Origin: an uncultured Prevotellaceae bacterium | GTDB taxonomy: Bacteria > Bacteroidota > Bacteroidia > Bacteroidales > Bacteroidaceae | NCBI GenBank assembly: GCA_902800585.1 | Contig: CADCEW010000021.1 | Location: forward strand, 1-34,467 | DNA: 34,467 nt | Reading direction: 5' to 3' | Part shown: piece by piece, positions 15,562-22,918 of the stretch | Numbering within the stretch: position 1 is the first letter of the stretch | How the letters are laid out: every line of letters starts with the position of its first letter | Position numbers and translations under genes: made by a program | Notes under the pieces: generated by a model | Seen by the model: only the letters and a program-made list of their open reading frames with translations | What the model was told of the DNA's origin: nothing | Database searches by the model: none

Positions 15562-15593
15562 TTTGGAAGATTCAAGACTTTTTATTATCTTTG
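15562..15593 (+). promoter_or_regulatory. Promoter of the acetyltransferase-maf operon
   Basis: TTTG at 15562-15565 and TATCTTTG at 15586-15593 are 20 bp apart. The start near 15600 gives a leader of about 117 nt containing four hairpins. Confidence 0.85.
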
Positions 15594-15611
15594 CATCCGC
15601 AATGCAGATTA

Positions 15612-15693
15612 GAAAAGTACTACTTTTCGACTCAAGAAGAGCCTCTTTTCAACCCGAAAGTAGCTTACTTTCGATGTAAAAGTAGTCTCTTTT
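15612..15693 (+). repeat. Array of four short hairpins in an operon leader, ~22-nt period
   Basis: GAAAAGTA-C-TACTTTTC (15612-15628), AAGA-GCC-TCTT (15637-15647), CGAAAGTA-GCT-TACTTTCG (15655-15673) and AAAAG-TAGTCT-CTTTT (15678-15693). Their centres are at about 15620, 15642, 15664 and 15686. All share the AAAGTA/TACTTT theme but differ in loop and flank. They begin about 12 nt after the predicted transcription start. A 25-codon frame across them (15602-15679) is probably incidental. Confidence 0.8.
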
Positions 15694-15716
15694 CACCTTG
15701 AAAACAACGATAATGT

Positions 15717-16268
15717 ATGTTTGACGTAATAGATGCCATAGGGTCTGGCAATAAAAAAGACCCTAATATGCGTAATGTGGAGGCAGAGATGATACGGAGT
15801 CATGAACTTTGCCTGAAGATATCGTCCAAGAAACCTACAGATCCTGATTATAAGAGTCTGCTGGAAGAACTGTTCCAATGTGAGATAGATGATAGTGTCG
15901 CTATTGTTTCTCCTTTCTATTGTGATTGCGGATGCCGGATGACTATTGGAAAGAATATAATAATTAATAAAGGTGCAACCATTCTTTCTCCAGGGAAGGT
16001 GGTAATAGAGGACAACGTACTGATTGGACCCGAAGTGAAAATTGTGACGGTCGATCACGATCTCTATGACAGGCATAATCTTCTCCATTTCGGGAAAGTG
16101 ACAATCAAAGAGAATGCTTGGATATGCATAGGTTCCATTATCTGTCCGGGAGTAACCATTGGTAAGAACGCCGTCGTTGCCGCAGGATCCGTTGTAACGA
16201 AGGATGTACCAGACAATACACTTGTTGCAGGCAACCCCGCAAAAGTCAAGAAACATTTATTTGAATAA
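15717..16268 (+). CDS. Hexapeptide-repeat O-acetyltransferase (maltose/galactoside acetyltransferase type)
   Basis: A 183-residue left-handed beta-helix enzyme that moves acetyl from acetyl-CoA to a sugar or similar hydroxyl. The N-terminal helical MAC-type region (NVEAEMIRSHELCLKIS) is followed by hexapeptide repeats from about residue 75 (MTIGKNIIINKGATILSPG). The catalytic His lies in VTVDHDLYDR. The ending WICIGSIICPGVTIGKNAVV, AAGSVVTKDVPDNTLVAGNP is standard for the family. The ATG at 15717 gives MFDVIDAI; the ATG at 15713 is out of frame. First gene of a six-gene run, behind the hairpin leader. Substrate unknown. Confidence 0.88.
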   Translation: MFDVIDAIGSGNKKDPNMRNVEAEMIRSHELCLKISSKKPTDPDYKSLLEELFQCEIDDSVAIVSPFYCDCGCRMTIGKNIIINKGATILSPGKVVIEDNVLIGPEVKIVTVDHDLYDRHNLLHFGKVTIKENAWICIGSIICPGVTIGKNAVVAAGSVVTKDVPDNTLVAGNPAKVKKHLFE

Positions 16269-16297
16269 AATATTAACCAAAATAAAACAAAGAAAAA

Positions 16298-16813
16298 ATG
16301 AAAAAAATTGCAACCCTAACCATGCTGCTTTTTGCAGTCCTCACTACTCAAGCACAGAGTCTTATCGGAACATGGCAGACATCTATGCCTGTAGATGGAG
16401 GAAATCTGCCATTGTTCATAACCTTTAATGCCGACAAGTCCCTACGTTTTGAATTTCAGATACCAGTTAATGACGAAGACTTGGGATTTCTGAAATTCTC
16501 TTTCCTTATCAAAGGAACCTATACTGCAGAGGGGAAAGATTTAACGCTGTACCTCGACAAAAATGATGCTTATATAGATTTCGCTGAGATTCGCTGGAGT
16601 GATACACTTAAGGCTGCCTTCGCTGAAAATCCCGAACTCGAGCAAACCGTGATGGACAAATTGAAGGCTGAGATGGAGAAACAGAAGCCTAAATTCCTCA
16701 GTTCATTTGATGAGTTTGATGAAAAAGAAGAACTTAATATTGATGAGGTTAGCGCCACCACGCTTGTATTGTCTGATGATGATCAGGCTATCACTTTTAC
16801 TCGTGCAAAATAA
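16298..16813 (+). CDS. Secreted lipocalin-like domain protein of unknown function
   Basis: A 171-residue protein with a clear signal peptide (MKKIATLTMLLFAVLTTQAQ, cleavage after about residue 20). The mature part begins SLIGTWQT, the L-x-G-T-W start common to lipocalin-like beta-barrel domains of Bacteroidota, and has alternating beta-type segments (LFITFNADKSLRFEFQI, GTYTAEGKDLTLYLDK). Residues about 110-135 are a charged helix (KLKAEMEKQKPKF). There is no lipobox, so it is likely periplasmic or outer-face soluble. It starts 29 bp after the acetyltransferase and 6 bp before the nitroreductase. Role unknown. Confidence 0.7.
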   Translation: MKKIATLTMLLFAVLTTQAQSLIGTWQTSMPVDGGNLPLFITFNADKSLRFEFQIPVNDEDLGFLKFSFLIKGTYTAEGKDLTLYLDKNDAYIDFAEIRWSDTLKAAFAENPELEQTVMDKLKAEMEKQKPKFLSSFDEFDEKEELNIDEVSATTLVLSDDDQAITFTRAK

Positions 16814-16819
16814 ATATAT

Positions 16820-17344
16820 ATGGAATTTAAGGAATTAGTTCAGATACGTCGCTCTCACCGTAAGTTCACGGAAGAGGAGATAGACGGTGAAGATGTGAAG
16901 ATGATACTTCGCGCAGGATTGATGTCACCCACATCAAAAGGACAGCGTGCCTGGCAGTTTGTCGTAGTTGACGACAAGATGGATATCGAGAAACTGTCGG
17001 ATGCGAAGGATATGGGTGGACAGTTCCTGAAAGGTGCTCCTCTTGCTATTGTCGTATTGGGTGACCCGATGCAGAACGACTGTTGGGTGGAAGACGGTTC
17101 TATCGCCGCCATCTCCATGCAGTATCAGGCAGAGGCTTTAGGGTTAGGCTCGTGCTGGATACAGATGCGCGGACGCGGATTGAGTGACGGAACGAGTGCA
17201 GACACCGTGATACAAGGCATTCTCGACATTCCCGAGAACCTGTCGTGTCTTTGCATTCTTGCTGTTGGTCATAAGGCTGACGAGCGTAAGCCACAAAACG
17301 AAGAGAAACTGAAGTGGGAGAATGTTCACTTAAATAAATTTTAA
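16820..17344 (+). CDS. Nitroreductase-family flavoprotein
   Basis: A 174-residue FMN-dependent oxidoreductase of the nitroreductase fold, cytosolic, probably NAD(P)H-using; the physiological acceptor is unknown. The FMN-phosphate motif RRSHRKFTEEEI lies at residues about 9-20 and the second contact region MSPTSKGQRAWQFVVVDD follows. AEALGLGSCWIQMRGRG and the final VGHKADERKPQ are typical. Length is at the short end of the family. Six bases separate it from the secreted protein and two from the next gene, so it is within the operon. Confidence 0.9.
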   Translation: MEFKELVQIRRSHRKFTEEEIDGEDVKMILRAGLMSPTSKGQRAWQFVVVDDKMDIEKLSDAKDMGGQFLKGAPLAIVVLGDPMQNDCWVEDGSIAAISMQYQAEALGLGSCWIQMRGRGLSDGTSADTVIQGILDIPENLSCLCILAVGHKADERKPQNEEKLKWENVHLNKF

Positions 17345-17346
17345 AA

Positions 17347-18126
17347 TTGAAAATAGTATTGATAGGCGCGGGTCGCTTGGCAACGAATCTCGGACAGACA
17401 CTGTTGGGCGCAGGACATGAAATAATCTGTGTCAATAGTCGTACGATGAAGTCGGCAAAGGCACTCGCTGATAAGATAGGTGGCTTACCCGTAGATAGGG
17501 CAGAAGACATACCGATGGAGGCGGATGCTTATATCATTGCTGTCAAAGACTCGGTACTCGCTGACGTGATACCTGCTGTAACGAAAGGCAGGGAGATGCA
17601 AGTGTTCTTCCATACTGCTGGTTCGATGCCGATGTCGATGTTTCAGGGGATGACACACCATTACGGCGTGTTCTATCCGATGCAGTCGTTCTCAAAAGAA
17701 CGTCCGGTAGATTTTGCAGAGATACCTACCTTTATCGAGGCTTCTGATGACAAAACGATGACAGTAGCCAAACTGTTGGCAGAGAGTATCACCGAGCGCG
17801 TCTATGAGTTATCAAGTGAAGACCGTCAATATCTGCATCTTGCAGCTGTTTTTGCCTGTAACTTCGTCAACCACTGCTATGCGATGGCAGCAGAGATACT
17901 GGAACAGCACGGCATGAACTTCGACGTGATGCTGCCATTGATTGATGAAACAGCACGGAAGGTACATCAGTTACATCCGTTAGATGCGCAGACAGGTCCT
18001 GCTATTCGCTATGACGAAAATGTGATACGTCATCATGCGCAGTTATTGCACGACCATCCCTTTATGAAAGATTTATACGAGCGGTTGTCGCTCCATATAC
18101 ATAGAAAAGCAGAACAACATGATTAA
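17347..18126 (+). CDS. Rossmann-fold and DUF2520 domain protein
   Basis: A 259-residue protein with an NAD(P)-binding N-terminus ([18 protein letters not shown]; GxGxxxxN) and a helical C-terminal DUF2520 domain (about 130-255, with [20 protein letters not shown] and [14 protein letters not shown]). It resembles ProC/6-phosphogluconate-dehydrogenase-like reductases, but the substrate of the family is not established. The start is TTG at 17347: the beta strand begins at residue 2 and no ATG is nearby, making this the second TTG start in the window. It sits 2 bp after the nitroreductase and overlaps the next gene by 8 bp. Confidence 0.85.
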   Translation: MKIVLIGAGRLATNLGQTLLGAGHEIICVNSRTMKSAKALADKIGGLPVDRAEDIPMEADAYIIAVKDSVLADVIPAVTKGREMQVFFHTAGSMPMSMFQGMTHHYGVFYPMQSFSKERPVDFAEIPTFIEASDDKTMTVAKLLAESITERVYELSSEDRQYLHLAAVFACNFVNHCYAMAAEILEQHGMNFDVMLPLIDETARKVHQLHPLDAQTGPAIRYDENVIRHHAQLLHDHPFMKDLYERLSLHIHRKAEQHD

Positions 18127-18637
18127 CTACGATTTACAGAAGATACGTGCCATCATCTTTGATCTGGATGGCGTGCTGAGTGCGGAGACAATTTCTCTTG
18201 CTGAAGACGGTACACCGTTGCGTACTGTGAATATCAAAGACGGTTATGCCATTCAACTTGCCATGAAGATGGGACTGCGCATTGCTATCATTACAGGATG
18301 TAAGATAGAGAGTGTGCGGAAACGTTATGAAGGTTTAGGTATGGAAGATATTTATCTTGGTGCCGCAGTGAAGATCAAAACCTATGAGGAGTTTCTCGCT
18401 AAGTATGGTGTTAAAGACGAAGAAGTGATGTTTATGGGTGACGATGTGCCTGACATGGAGATCCTTCGTCGGGTAGGTTGTCCTGTATGTCCGAAAGATG
18501 CTTGTCATGAAGTGAAGAAACTCTGTCGGTATATCAGTGATAAAAAAGGTGGCTATGGCTGTGGCAGGGATGTGATAGAGCAGACCTTGAAAGCACAGGA
18601 TAAATGGTTGCAAGACGAAAGGGCTTTCGGATGGTAA
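18119..18637 (+). CDS. kdsC: KdsC-like HAD phosphatase (KDO-8-phosphate phosphatase)
   Basis: A 172-residue HAD phosphatase of the tetrameric KdsC type (no cap domain), which removes phosphate from KDO 8-phosphate on the way to lipopolysaccharide. The catalytic motif is FDLDGVLS with Asp15 and Asp17. The family's [18 protein letters not shown] segment, the Thr of IITG, and motif [12 protein letters not shown] are all present. It overlaps the upstream gene by 8 bp and the downstream maf by 7 bp. Members of this subfamily also act on other sugar acid phosphates, so the substrate is inferred from family. Confidence 0.88.
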   Translation: MINYDLQKIRAIIFDLDGVLSAETISLAEDGTPLRTVNIKDGYAIQLAMKMGLRIAIITGCKIESVRKRYEGLGMEDIYLGAAVKIKTYEEFLAKYGVKDEEVMFMGDDVPDMEILRRVGCPVCPKDACHEVKKLCRYISDKKGGYGCGRDVIEQTLKAQDKWLQDERAFGW

Positions 18638-19197
18638 AGATTGTGTTGGCGAGTAATTCGCCACGACGGAAAGAGCTGCTTGCAGGACTTGATATTCCAT
18701 TTGAAGTCAGAGTGTTAGATAATATCGATGAGAGTTATCCTGAAACACTACCAACAAAGGAGATAGCAGGTTATATCTCGAAGAAAAAGGCAGACGCCTA
18801 TCGGCAAACGATGGCTGACGACGAGCTTATTATCACGGCAGATACCATCGTTGTTCTTGGACAGGAGGTGATGGGAAAACCGAAAGACGATGAAGAGGCG
18901 CGAAGAATGCTTCGGGAGTTGAGTGGAAAGACTCATCAGGTTATCACGGGTGTGTGTCTCACCACGAAAGACAAGCAGTCCAACTTCTCTGTAGAGACAG
19001 ACGTGACGTTCAAGACGCTCTCAGAAGAAGAGATAGACTATTACGTAGCACATTACCGTCCGTTGGACAAGGCTGGCGCTTATGGTATTCAGGAATGGAT
19101 TGGACATATTGGTGTGACGGGCTTGAATGGCAGTTATTTCAACGTGATGGGGCTGCCCGTACAACGCATCTATGAAGCGTTAAAAGCATTTCAATAG
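18631..19197 (+). CDS. maf: Maf-family nucleoside triphosphate pyrophosphatase
   Basis: A 188-residue Maf protein that hydrolyses non-canonical or excess NTPs to NMP and pyrophosphate. [17 protein letters not shown] carries the signature [21 protein letters not shown] holds the catalytic acidic/Lys region, and [13 protein letters not shown] is typical of the dTTP/UTP-type subgroup, an inference. I chose the ATG at 18631 rather than an in-frame ATG at 18604, because the family begins directly with K-I-V-L-A-S and the later start gives a normal 7-bp overlap with kdsC. Last gene of the operon. Confidence 0.93.
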   Translation: MVKIVLASNSPRRKELLAGLDIPFEVRVLDNIDESYPETLPTKEIAGYISKKKADAYRQTMADDELIITADTIVVLGQEVMGKPKDDEEARRMLRELSGKTHQVITGVCLTTKDKQSNFSVETDVTFKTLSEEEIDYYVAHYRPLDKAGAYGIQEWIGHIGVTGLNGSYFNVMGLPVQRIYEALKAFQ

Positions 19198-19238
19198 TAT
19201 AAAATATTATTATTTTGTCGAAAAAAATTATATAAATA

Positions 19239-19270
19239 TTTGGCGGTTTCAAAATATTTTTTTATTTTTG
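19239..19270 (+). promoter_or_regulatory. Promoter of intergenic small RNA
   Basis: TTTG at 19239-19242 and TATTTTTG at 19263-19270 are 20 bp apart, as good as any promoter in the window, yet the next plus-strand gene is nearly 950 bp away and the gene just downstream is on the other strand. Confidence 0.75.
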
Positions 19271-19276
19271 CATCGA

Positions 19277-19350
19277 CAAATAGTAATTTAATCTATATTT
19301 ATCATTTTCCTCGGGGGGATACCATCTGTGAAGATGGGTCCCTTTTTCTT
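19277..19350 (+). ncRNA. Candidate small RNA (~70 nt) with own promoter and terminator
   Basis: Predicted from the promoter at 19239-19270 (start near 19277) to a terminator: GGGA...CCATCT / GTGA / AGATGG...TCCC (19316-19342) followed by TTTTTCTT. The unpaired 5' part (about 19277-19312) is A/U-rich and could seed on targets. No open frame of useful length exists. The RNA ends just at the 3' end of the opposing methyltransferase gene (stop at 19352), so it could also act on that mRNA if it reads through. The terminator may in addition end the maf operon. Confidence 0.6.
19316..19350 (+). terminator. Intrinsic terminator of small RNA / maf operon
   Basis: Outer GGGA/TCCC (19316-19319 with 19339-19342) and inner CCATCT/AGATGG (19322-19327 with 19332-19337) around a GTGA loop, then TTTTTCTT. 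On the minus strand no U tract follows, so it works in the plus direction. Confidence 0.85.
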
Positions 19351-19351
19351 G

Positions 19352-20083
19352 CTATCTTCTCCGACGGAACTCAGAACATGTGATAGCTGTAGCAATTGCT
19401 ACATTAAGGCTTTCAGCCCGTAAACCGTCGGTATGGAAGTCGGGTATCAACAACTTTCTTGTGATATATTTACGTACTTCGGGAGAGATACCATTGCCCT
19501 CATTACCCATCACAATGATTCCTTCGTTGGTCAGTTCCTGCTTATAGATGTTTTCTCCGTCCAACAACGTTCCATAAACAGGATAGGAGGGAGGTAGTTG
19601 ACGGAAAAGTTCCAATAAATCCGTATAGATAACCTGTACGTGAGCAAGACTACCCATCGTTGCCTGTACCACTTTTGGGTTATAGGCATCGGCAGTGTCC
19701 AGAGAACAATAGATGGTGGAGATACCAAACCAGTCGGCAATACGGATAATGGTACCGAGATTGCCTGGGTCTTGAACGCCGTCAAGAGCTAATGAAAGTT
19801 TAAAGTTTAAAGTTAATAGTTTAAAGTTAATAGTTGGAGGAATCTCGAAGACGGCAAGGATTTCTTGAGGATGTTGCAGGAAACTGATTTTATGCAACTC
19901 TTCCTCGGAAATACGTTCAGCCTGTGGATATTCCACTGTTGCCAATAACATACGTGCCTTATAGCCTGCCTGTAATAAGTCGCCGACGACCTTGGGTCCT
20001 TCGGCTATAAAGAGTCCTTCACGCTTCCGGTTCTTCTTCAACTCCAGTGAACGGATGAGTTTGATTTGATTCTTCGTCATCAT
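19352..20083 (-). CDS. TrmH/SpoU-family RNA 2'-O-methyltransferase
   Basis: A 243-residue SPOUT methyltransferase that would methylate a ribose 2'-OH in rRNA or tRNA using SAM. The N-terminal substrate-binding part is seen (LELKKNRKREGLFIAEGPKV). The catalytic domain begins SLALDGVQDPGNLGTIIR (motif 1), then VMGNEGNGIS (motif 2) and LRAESLNVAIATAI (motif 3), the trefoil-knot signature. The linker before motif 1 contains INFKLLTLNFKL, encoded by a simple DNA repeat (19795-19836) and not typical of the family. The frame is intact, so the insert is tolerated. Target nucleotide unknown. Confidence 0.9.
   Translation of the reverse strand: MMTKNQIKLIRSLELKKNRKREGLFIAEGPKVVGDLLQAGYKARMLLATVEYPQAERISEEELHKISFLQHPQEILAVFEIPPTINFKLLTLNFKLSLALDGVQDPGNLGTIIRIADWFGISTIYCSLDTADAYNPKVVQATMGSLAHVQVIYTDLLELFRQLPPSYPVYGTLLDGENIYKQELTNEGIIVMGNEGNGISPEVRKYITRKLLIPDFHTDGLRAESLNVAIATAITCSEFRRRR
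19795..19836. repeat. TTTAAAGTTAATAG-type repeat inside the methyltransferase gene
   Basis: On the plus strand the units AAAGTTT, AAAGTTT, AAAGTTAATAGTTT, AAAGTTAATAGTT run in tandem with 7- and 14-bp periods. Read in the gene they encode INFKLLTLNFKLS. The composition is unlike the surrounding coding sequence. Related repeats are seen between fabD and the GH13 gene. Confidence 0.8.
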
Positions 20084-20100
20084 TTTCTTGTATTTTGCTG

Positions 20101-20108
20101 CAAAGATA
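20101..20108 (-). promoter_or_regulatory. Promoter -7 element for the methyltransferase gene
   Basis: The minus strand reads TATCTTTG (TAnnTTTG), 17 bp upstream of the gene's ATG, giving a very short leader. Confidence 0.65.
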
Positions 20109-20120
20109 GAAAAATTATTC

Positions 20121-20150
20121 GTAACTTTGTCATCTCGATGACGAAGTTAC
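20121..20150. repeat. 13-bp inverted repeat between divergent genes
   Basis: GTAACTTTGTCAT (20121-20133) and ATGACGAAGTTAC (20138-20150) pair at 12 of 13 positions (the odd one can be a G-U pair) over CTCG. The left arm contains TAACTTTG, itself a TAnnTTTG motif on the plus strand. It may be an operator between the divergent methyltransferase and tamL promoters or a relic promoter. Confidence 0.7.
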
Positions 20151-20180
20151 TCCGTCTCGGCAAAAAAAGGAATAAATTCT

Positions 20181-20211
20181 TTTGTATTGCACTCGACTTT
20201 TCGTAACTTTG
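20181..20211 (+). promoter_or_regulatory. Promoter of tamL
   Basis: TTTG at 20181-20184 and TAACTTTG at 20204-20211 are 19 bp apart. Only 7 bases separate the motif from the ATG at 20219, so the message is predicted to be leaderless or nearly so. Confidence 0.75.
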
Positions 20212-20218
20212 CAACAAA

Positions 20219-22429
20219 ATGCGACTCAGATATATCTTTATAGCTTTGGCGGGGCTTTTGTTTATAGCCTGTTCAGAGACGAAATACGTCCCTGAAGGGG
20301 AATATTTGCTGAATCATGTGTATGTCAAAAGTGAGCCAAAAACAAAAGGAGTGAATACGTCGGAGTTGAAGTCGTATGTGCGTCAACGGGGCAATTCCCG
20401 TTGGTTCTCTGCCATCAAGGTTCCTTTGGCGACCTATTCTTTCTCTGGTCGTGATACCACGAAATGGATCAACCGTCTGTTACGCTCTATTGGTGAGGCT
20501 CCTGTCATTTATGATTCTGTCAGTACGCGCCGATCGATGGAAGACTTGCAGACACAGTTGGTGAATATGGGATACCTGCGTGCCAGTGTGGATGCGATGA
20601 CGAAGTCCAAAAACAAAAAGACAGATGTCACTTATATCCTACATCCTGGTGATCCTTACTTTATCCGAAACATCGATTATGTGATACAAGACTCTCTGAT
20701 AGCGAGTCTGTTGCAGATGGACCAGGAGGAGAATCGTGGTTTGAAGACTGGTATGCAGTTTAACGTAGAGAACCTGGACGCAGAGCGTAAGCGTATCACC
20801 CGTATGTTGTCGAACATGGGTTATTACCGTTTTAACAAGGAGTATATCACTTTCTTGGCAGACTCTGTAGCAGACAAAAAGGAGATAGACCTTGTCTTGG
20901 TGCTGCGAAAGCAACGTGACAGCAAAGGACAGGAGAAAGCCCATGACCGCTATATGGTGCGTGCCATCCATTATGCAAGTGGTAATCCTGAGGACAGCAT
21001 CATTCACTTGCGTCCAGGAGTCTTGAGGAAAAATACGTTTATCAAGGAGGGTGACTATTATTCCGCAGACGACTTGCAGAACACTTATACGCATTTTGGA
21101 AGACTGGGTGCCGTCCGATATACGAATATTACCTGGCAGGAACAGCCTGACTCTACCCAACTGGACTGTATGATACAAATCAGTACCAACAAACCGTCCA
21201 CGATTTCGTTCCAGCCAGAAGGTACCAATACCTCAGGCGACTTGGGCGTGGCTGCCTCGTTGACCTATCAGAACCGTAACTTATTCAAGGGAGCAGAGAA
21301 TCTGAGTATTGAGTTGCGTGGTGCTTATGAGGCCATCAAGAGTCTGGAAGGCTACTCAAATCATGACTTCATCGAGTATAGTCTGGAGACAAAACTCTCT
21401 TTCCCGCGGTTTATTTTTCCTTTCCTGTCTTCCAGTTTCCGACGTCGCGTCCTCGCTACCAGTGAGGTATCACTGATGTATGACATGCAGAACCGTCCGG
21501 AGTTCCATCGCCGTCTCCTTTCTGCTGGATGGAGATACAAATGGAATGACCCCAGGCATCATGACCGTTATCGTATAGATTTATTGGATCTCAACTACAT
21601 CTCTATGCCTTGGATCAGTGAGACCTTCAAAAAAGAGTATCTCGATGATAACACCAGTCGTAATGCCATCTTGCGCTATAATTACGAGAACCTCTTCATC
21701 ATGAAGTTCGGTGTCGGTTATACTTATAATAATGGTCTCATTGCAATCAAAGCAAATGCGGAGACGGCAGGCAACCTGTTGGGACTTGCTGCGAATACAT
21801 TTGGATTCCATCGTAACGGAGAAGGACAATACACATTCCTGGATATTCCCTATGCACAGTATGTGAAATTTGATTTTGAGGTGACACGTAATATCATATT
21901 CAGTTTTAAAAACCAGTTGGTACTCCATGCCGGAATAGGTGTTGCCTATCCTTATGGAAACAGCACAATTCTTCCATTTGAGAAACGTTATTTCTCAGGA
22001 GGTGCCAATAGTGTGAGAGGATGGAGTGTCAGAAGTCTGGGACCTGGAAAGTATATCAGTCGTGACGGACGTATCGACTTCATCAATCAGACGGGTGACA
22101 TGAAACTGGACCTTAATATGGAATACCGTGCCCATCTGTTCTGGAAGTTAGGTATGGCCTTATTTGTGGACGCCGGTAATATCTGGACGATACGCGAATA
22201 TGAGGATCAACCCGGAGGACAGTTTAAATTCTCGGAATTCTTGAGTCAGATGGCAGTAGGCTATGGTTTGGGCTTCCGCTTTAACTTCGACTATTTCATC
22301 CTACGCTTCGATATGGGTATGAAAGCCGTTAACCCCGCCTATGAAGAAGGGGATGAGCATTATCCGATTTTTCATCCGAGATTTAGTCGTGACTTTACAT
22401 TTCATTTCGCGGTAGGCCTTCCATTTTAA
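20219..22429 (+). CDS. tamL: TamL-like outer membrane BamA/TamA-family lipoprotein
   Basis: A 736-residue Omp85-superfamily protein. The N-terminus MRLRYIFIALAGLLFIACSE is a lipoprotein signal with lipobox Cys18, the hallmark of the Bacteroidota TamA variant TamL. POTRA-like segments span about 25-340 (for example MEDLQTQLVNMGYLRASVDA). The C-terminal barrel (about 360-736) contains FSGGANSVRGWSVRSLGPG, the Omp85 RGW-type signature, and ends in an aromatic-rich strand FTFHFAVGLPF. It should help insert or export outer-membrane proteins or lipids; TamL is reported essential in some Bacteroidota. The partner tamB is not in this window. Its 3' end overlaps the opposing lipoprotein gene by 35 bp. 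Confidence 0.88.
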   Translation: MRLRYIFIALAGLLFIACSETKYVPEGEYLLNHVYVKSEPKTKGVNTSELKSYVRQRGNSRWFSAIKVPLATYSFSGRDTTKWINRLLRSIGEAPVIYDSVSTRRSMEDLQTQLVNMGYLRASVDAMTKSKNKKTDVTYILHPGDPYFIRNIDYVIQDSLIASLLQMDQEENRGLKTGMQFNVENLDAERKRITRMLSNMGYYRFNKEYITFLADSVADKKEIDLVLVLRKQRDSKGQEKAHDRYMVRAIHYASGNPEDSIIHLRPGVLRKNTFIKEGDYYSADDLQNTYTHFGRLGAVRYTNITWQEQPDSTQLDCMIQISTNKPSTISFQPEGTNTSGDLGVAASLTYQNRNLFKGAENLSIELRGAYEAIKSLEGYSNHDFIEYSLETKLSFPRFIFPFLSSSFRRRVLATSEVSLMYDMQNRPEFHRRLLSAGWRYKWNDPRHHDRYRIDLLDLNYISMPWISETFKKEYLDDNTSRNAILRYNYENLFIMKFGVGYTYNNGLIAIKANAETAGNLLGLAANTFGFHRNGEGQYTFLDIPYAQYVKFDFEVTRNIIFSFKNQLVLHAGIGVAYPYGNSTILPFEKRYFSGGANSVRGWSVRSLGPGKYISRDGRIDFINQTGDMKLDLNMEYRAHLFWKLGMALFVDAGNIWTIREYEDQPGGQFKFSEFLSQMAVGYGLGFRFNFDYFILRFDMGMKAVNPAYEEGDEHYPIFHPRFSRDFTFHFAVGLPF

Positions 22430-22835
22430 CCAACCACTTTCCGTCACGATTTACCAATATTATTTGGAATTCGGCATTGTCAACCTGTTTGTTCTCTTGT
22501 CCGAAACTTCCTAACTCTACATAGTTGGAGACACGGATTCTTGCACTGCATGTACTGTCCCCGGACATCATGTGACGGTCGATGATTTCCACTTGTGCAT
22601 TCTTGTCCTGATTTTTGATGAATGCCACGTCTTGCTCCGTGATGTTGGAGGCAGCAAAACGAATCCATTTCCCGCTTTCGGGTGTCGTGTACTCCAACGC
22701 ATCTTGATAATGGAAGTTAAAATAGGCGTCCGCCCAGTTTGTCAGAGGCTCGTCAACGGCATTCTCACTTTTTCCGTCAATGAGTTGACAACCCGTTAAC
22801 AGGAATACTAGAAATGATAGCAAGTAATATTTCAT
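22395..22835 (-). CDS. Small lipoprotein of unknown function (DUF4878/NTF2-like)
   Basis: A 146-residue lipoprotein: MKYYLLSFLVFLLTGCQ has a clear lipobox (L-T-G-C, Cys16), so it is membrane-anchored. The mature part (TNWADAYFNFHYQDALEYTT; ARIRVSNYVEL; FQIILVNRDGKWLVKMEG) has the helix-then-beta pattern, with a final D-G-K-W-L-V-K-M, of DUF4878/NTF2-like lipoproteins common in Bacteroidota. Function unknown. It converges on tamL and the two stops overlap, with the last 35 bp shared and no terminator between them. Own promoter at 22863-22870. Confidence 0.75.
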   Translation of the reverse strand: MKYYLLSFLVFLLTGCQLIDGKSENAVDEPLTNWADAYFNFHYQDALEYTTPESGKWIRFAASNITEQDVAFIKNQDKNAQVEIIDRHMMSGDSTCSARIRVSNYVELGSFGQENKQVDNAEFQIILVNRDGKWLVKMEGLPRNEM

Positions 22836-22862
22836 AAGTTTAAATTAATTCAAAAAACATTG

Positions 22863-22870
22863 CAAAGATA
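22863..22870 (-). promoter_or_regulatory. Promoter -7 element for the small lipoprotein gene
   Basis: The minus strand reads TATCTTTG (TAnnTTTG); the start would be near 22856, about 20 nt upstream of the ATG at 22835. Confidence 0.7.
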
Positions 22871-22892
22871 ATGAAAACTGCTAACTTTTTAT

Positions 22893-22900
22893 TACTTTTG
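22893..22900 (+). promoter_or_regulatory. Promoter -7 element for MBL hydrolase and possibly the bat operon
   Basis: TACTTTTG matches TAnnTTTG. It is divergent from the lipoprotein promoter 23 bp away. Transcription from near 22907 excludes the in-frame ATG at 22871 and supports the start at 22919. No good -33 element is visible. Confidence 0.65.
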
Positions 22901-22918
22901 CACAAAATATTAACTAAA

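Noticed and set aside
15602..15679. 25-codon leader peptide across the hairpin array
   Set aside because: It has a start and stop, but its sequence is dictated by the inverted repeats and it shows no run of regulatory codons; kept as incidental.
18604..18630. Earlier ATG extending Maf by 9 residues
   Set aside because: The extension is within kdsC and the family starts at K-I-V-L-A-S; the later ATG gives the usual short overlap.
22871..22918. Earlier ATG extending the MBL hydrolase by 16 residues
   Set aside because: The TAnnTTTG promoter at 22893-22900 lies inside this extension, and family members begin at the later ATG.
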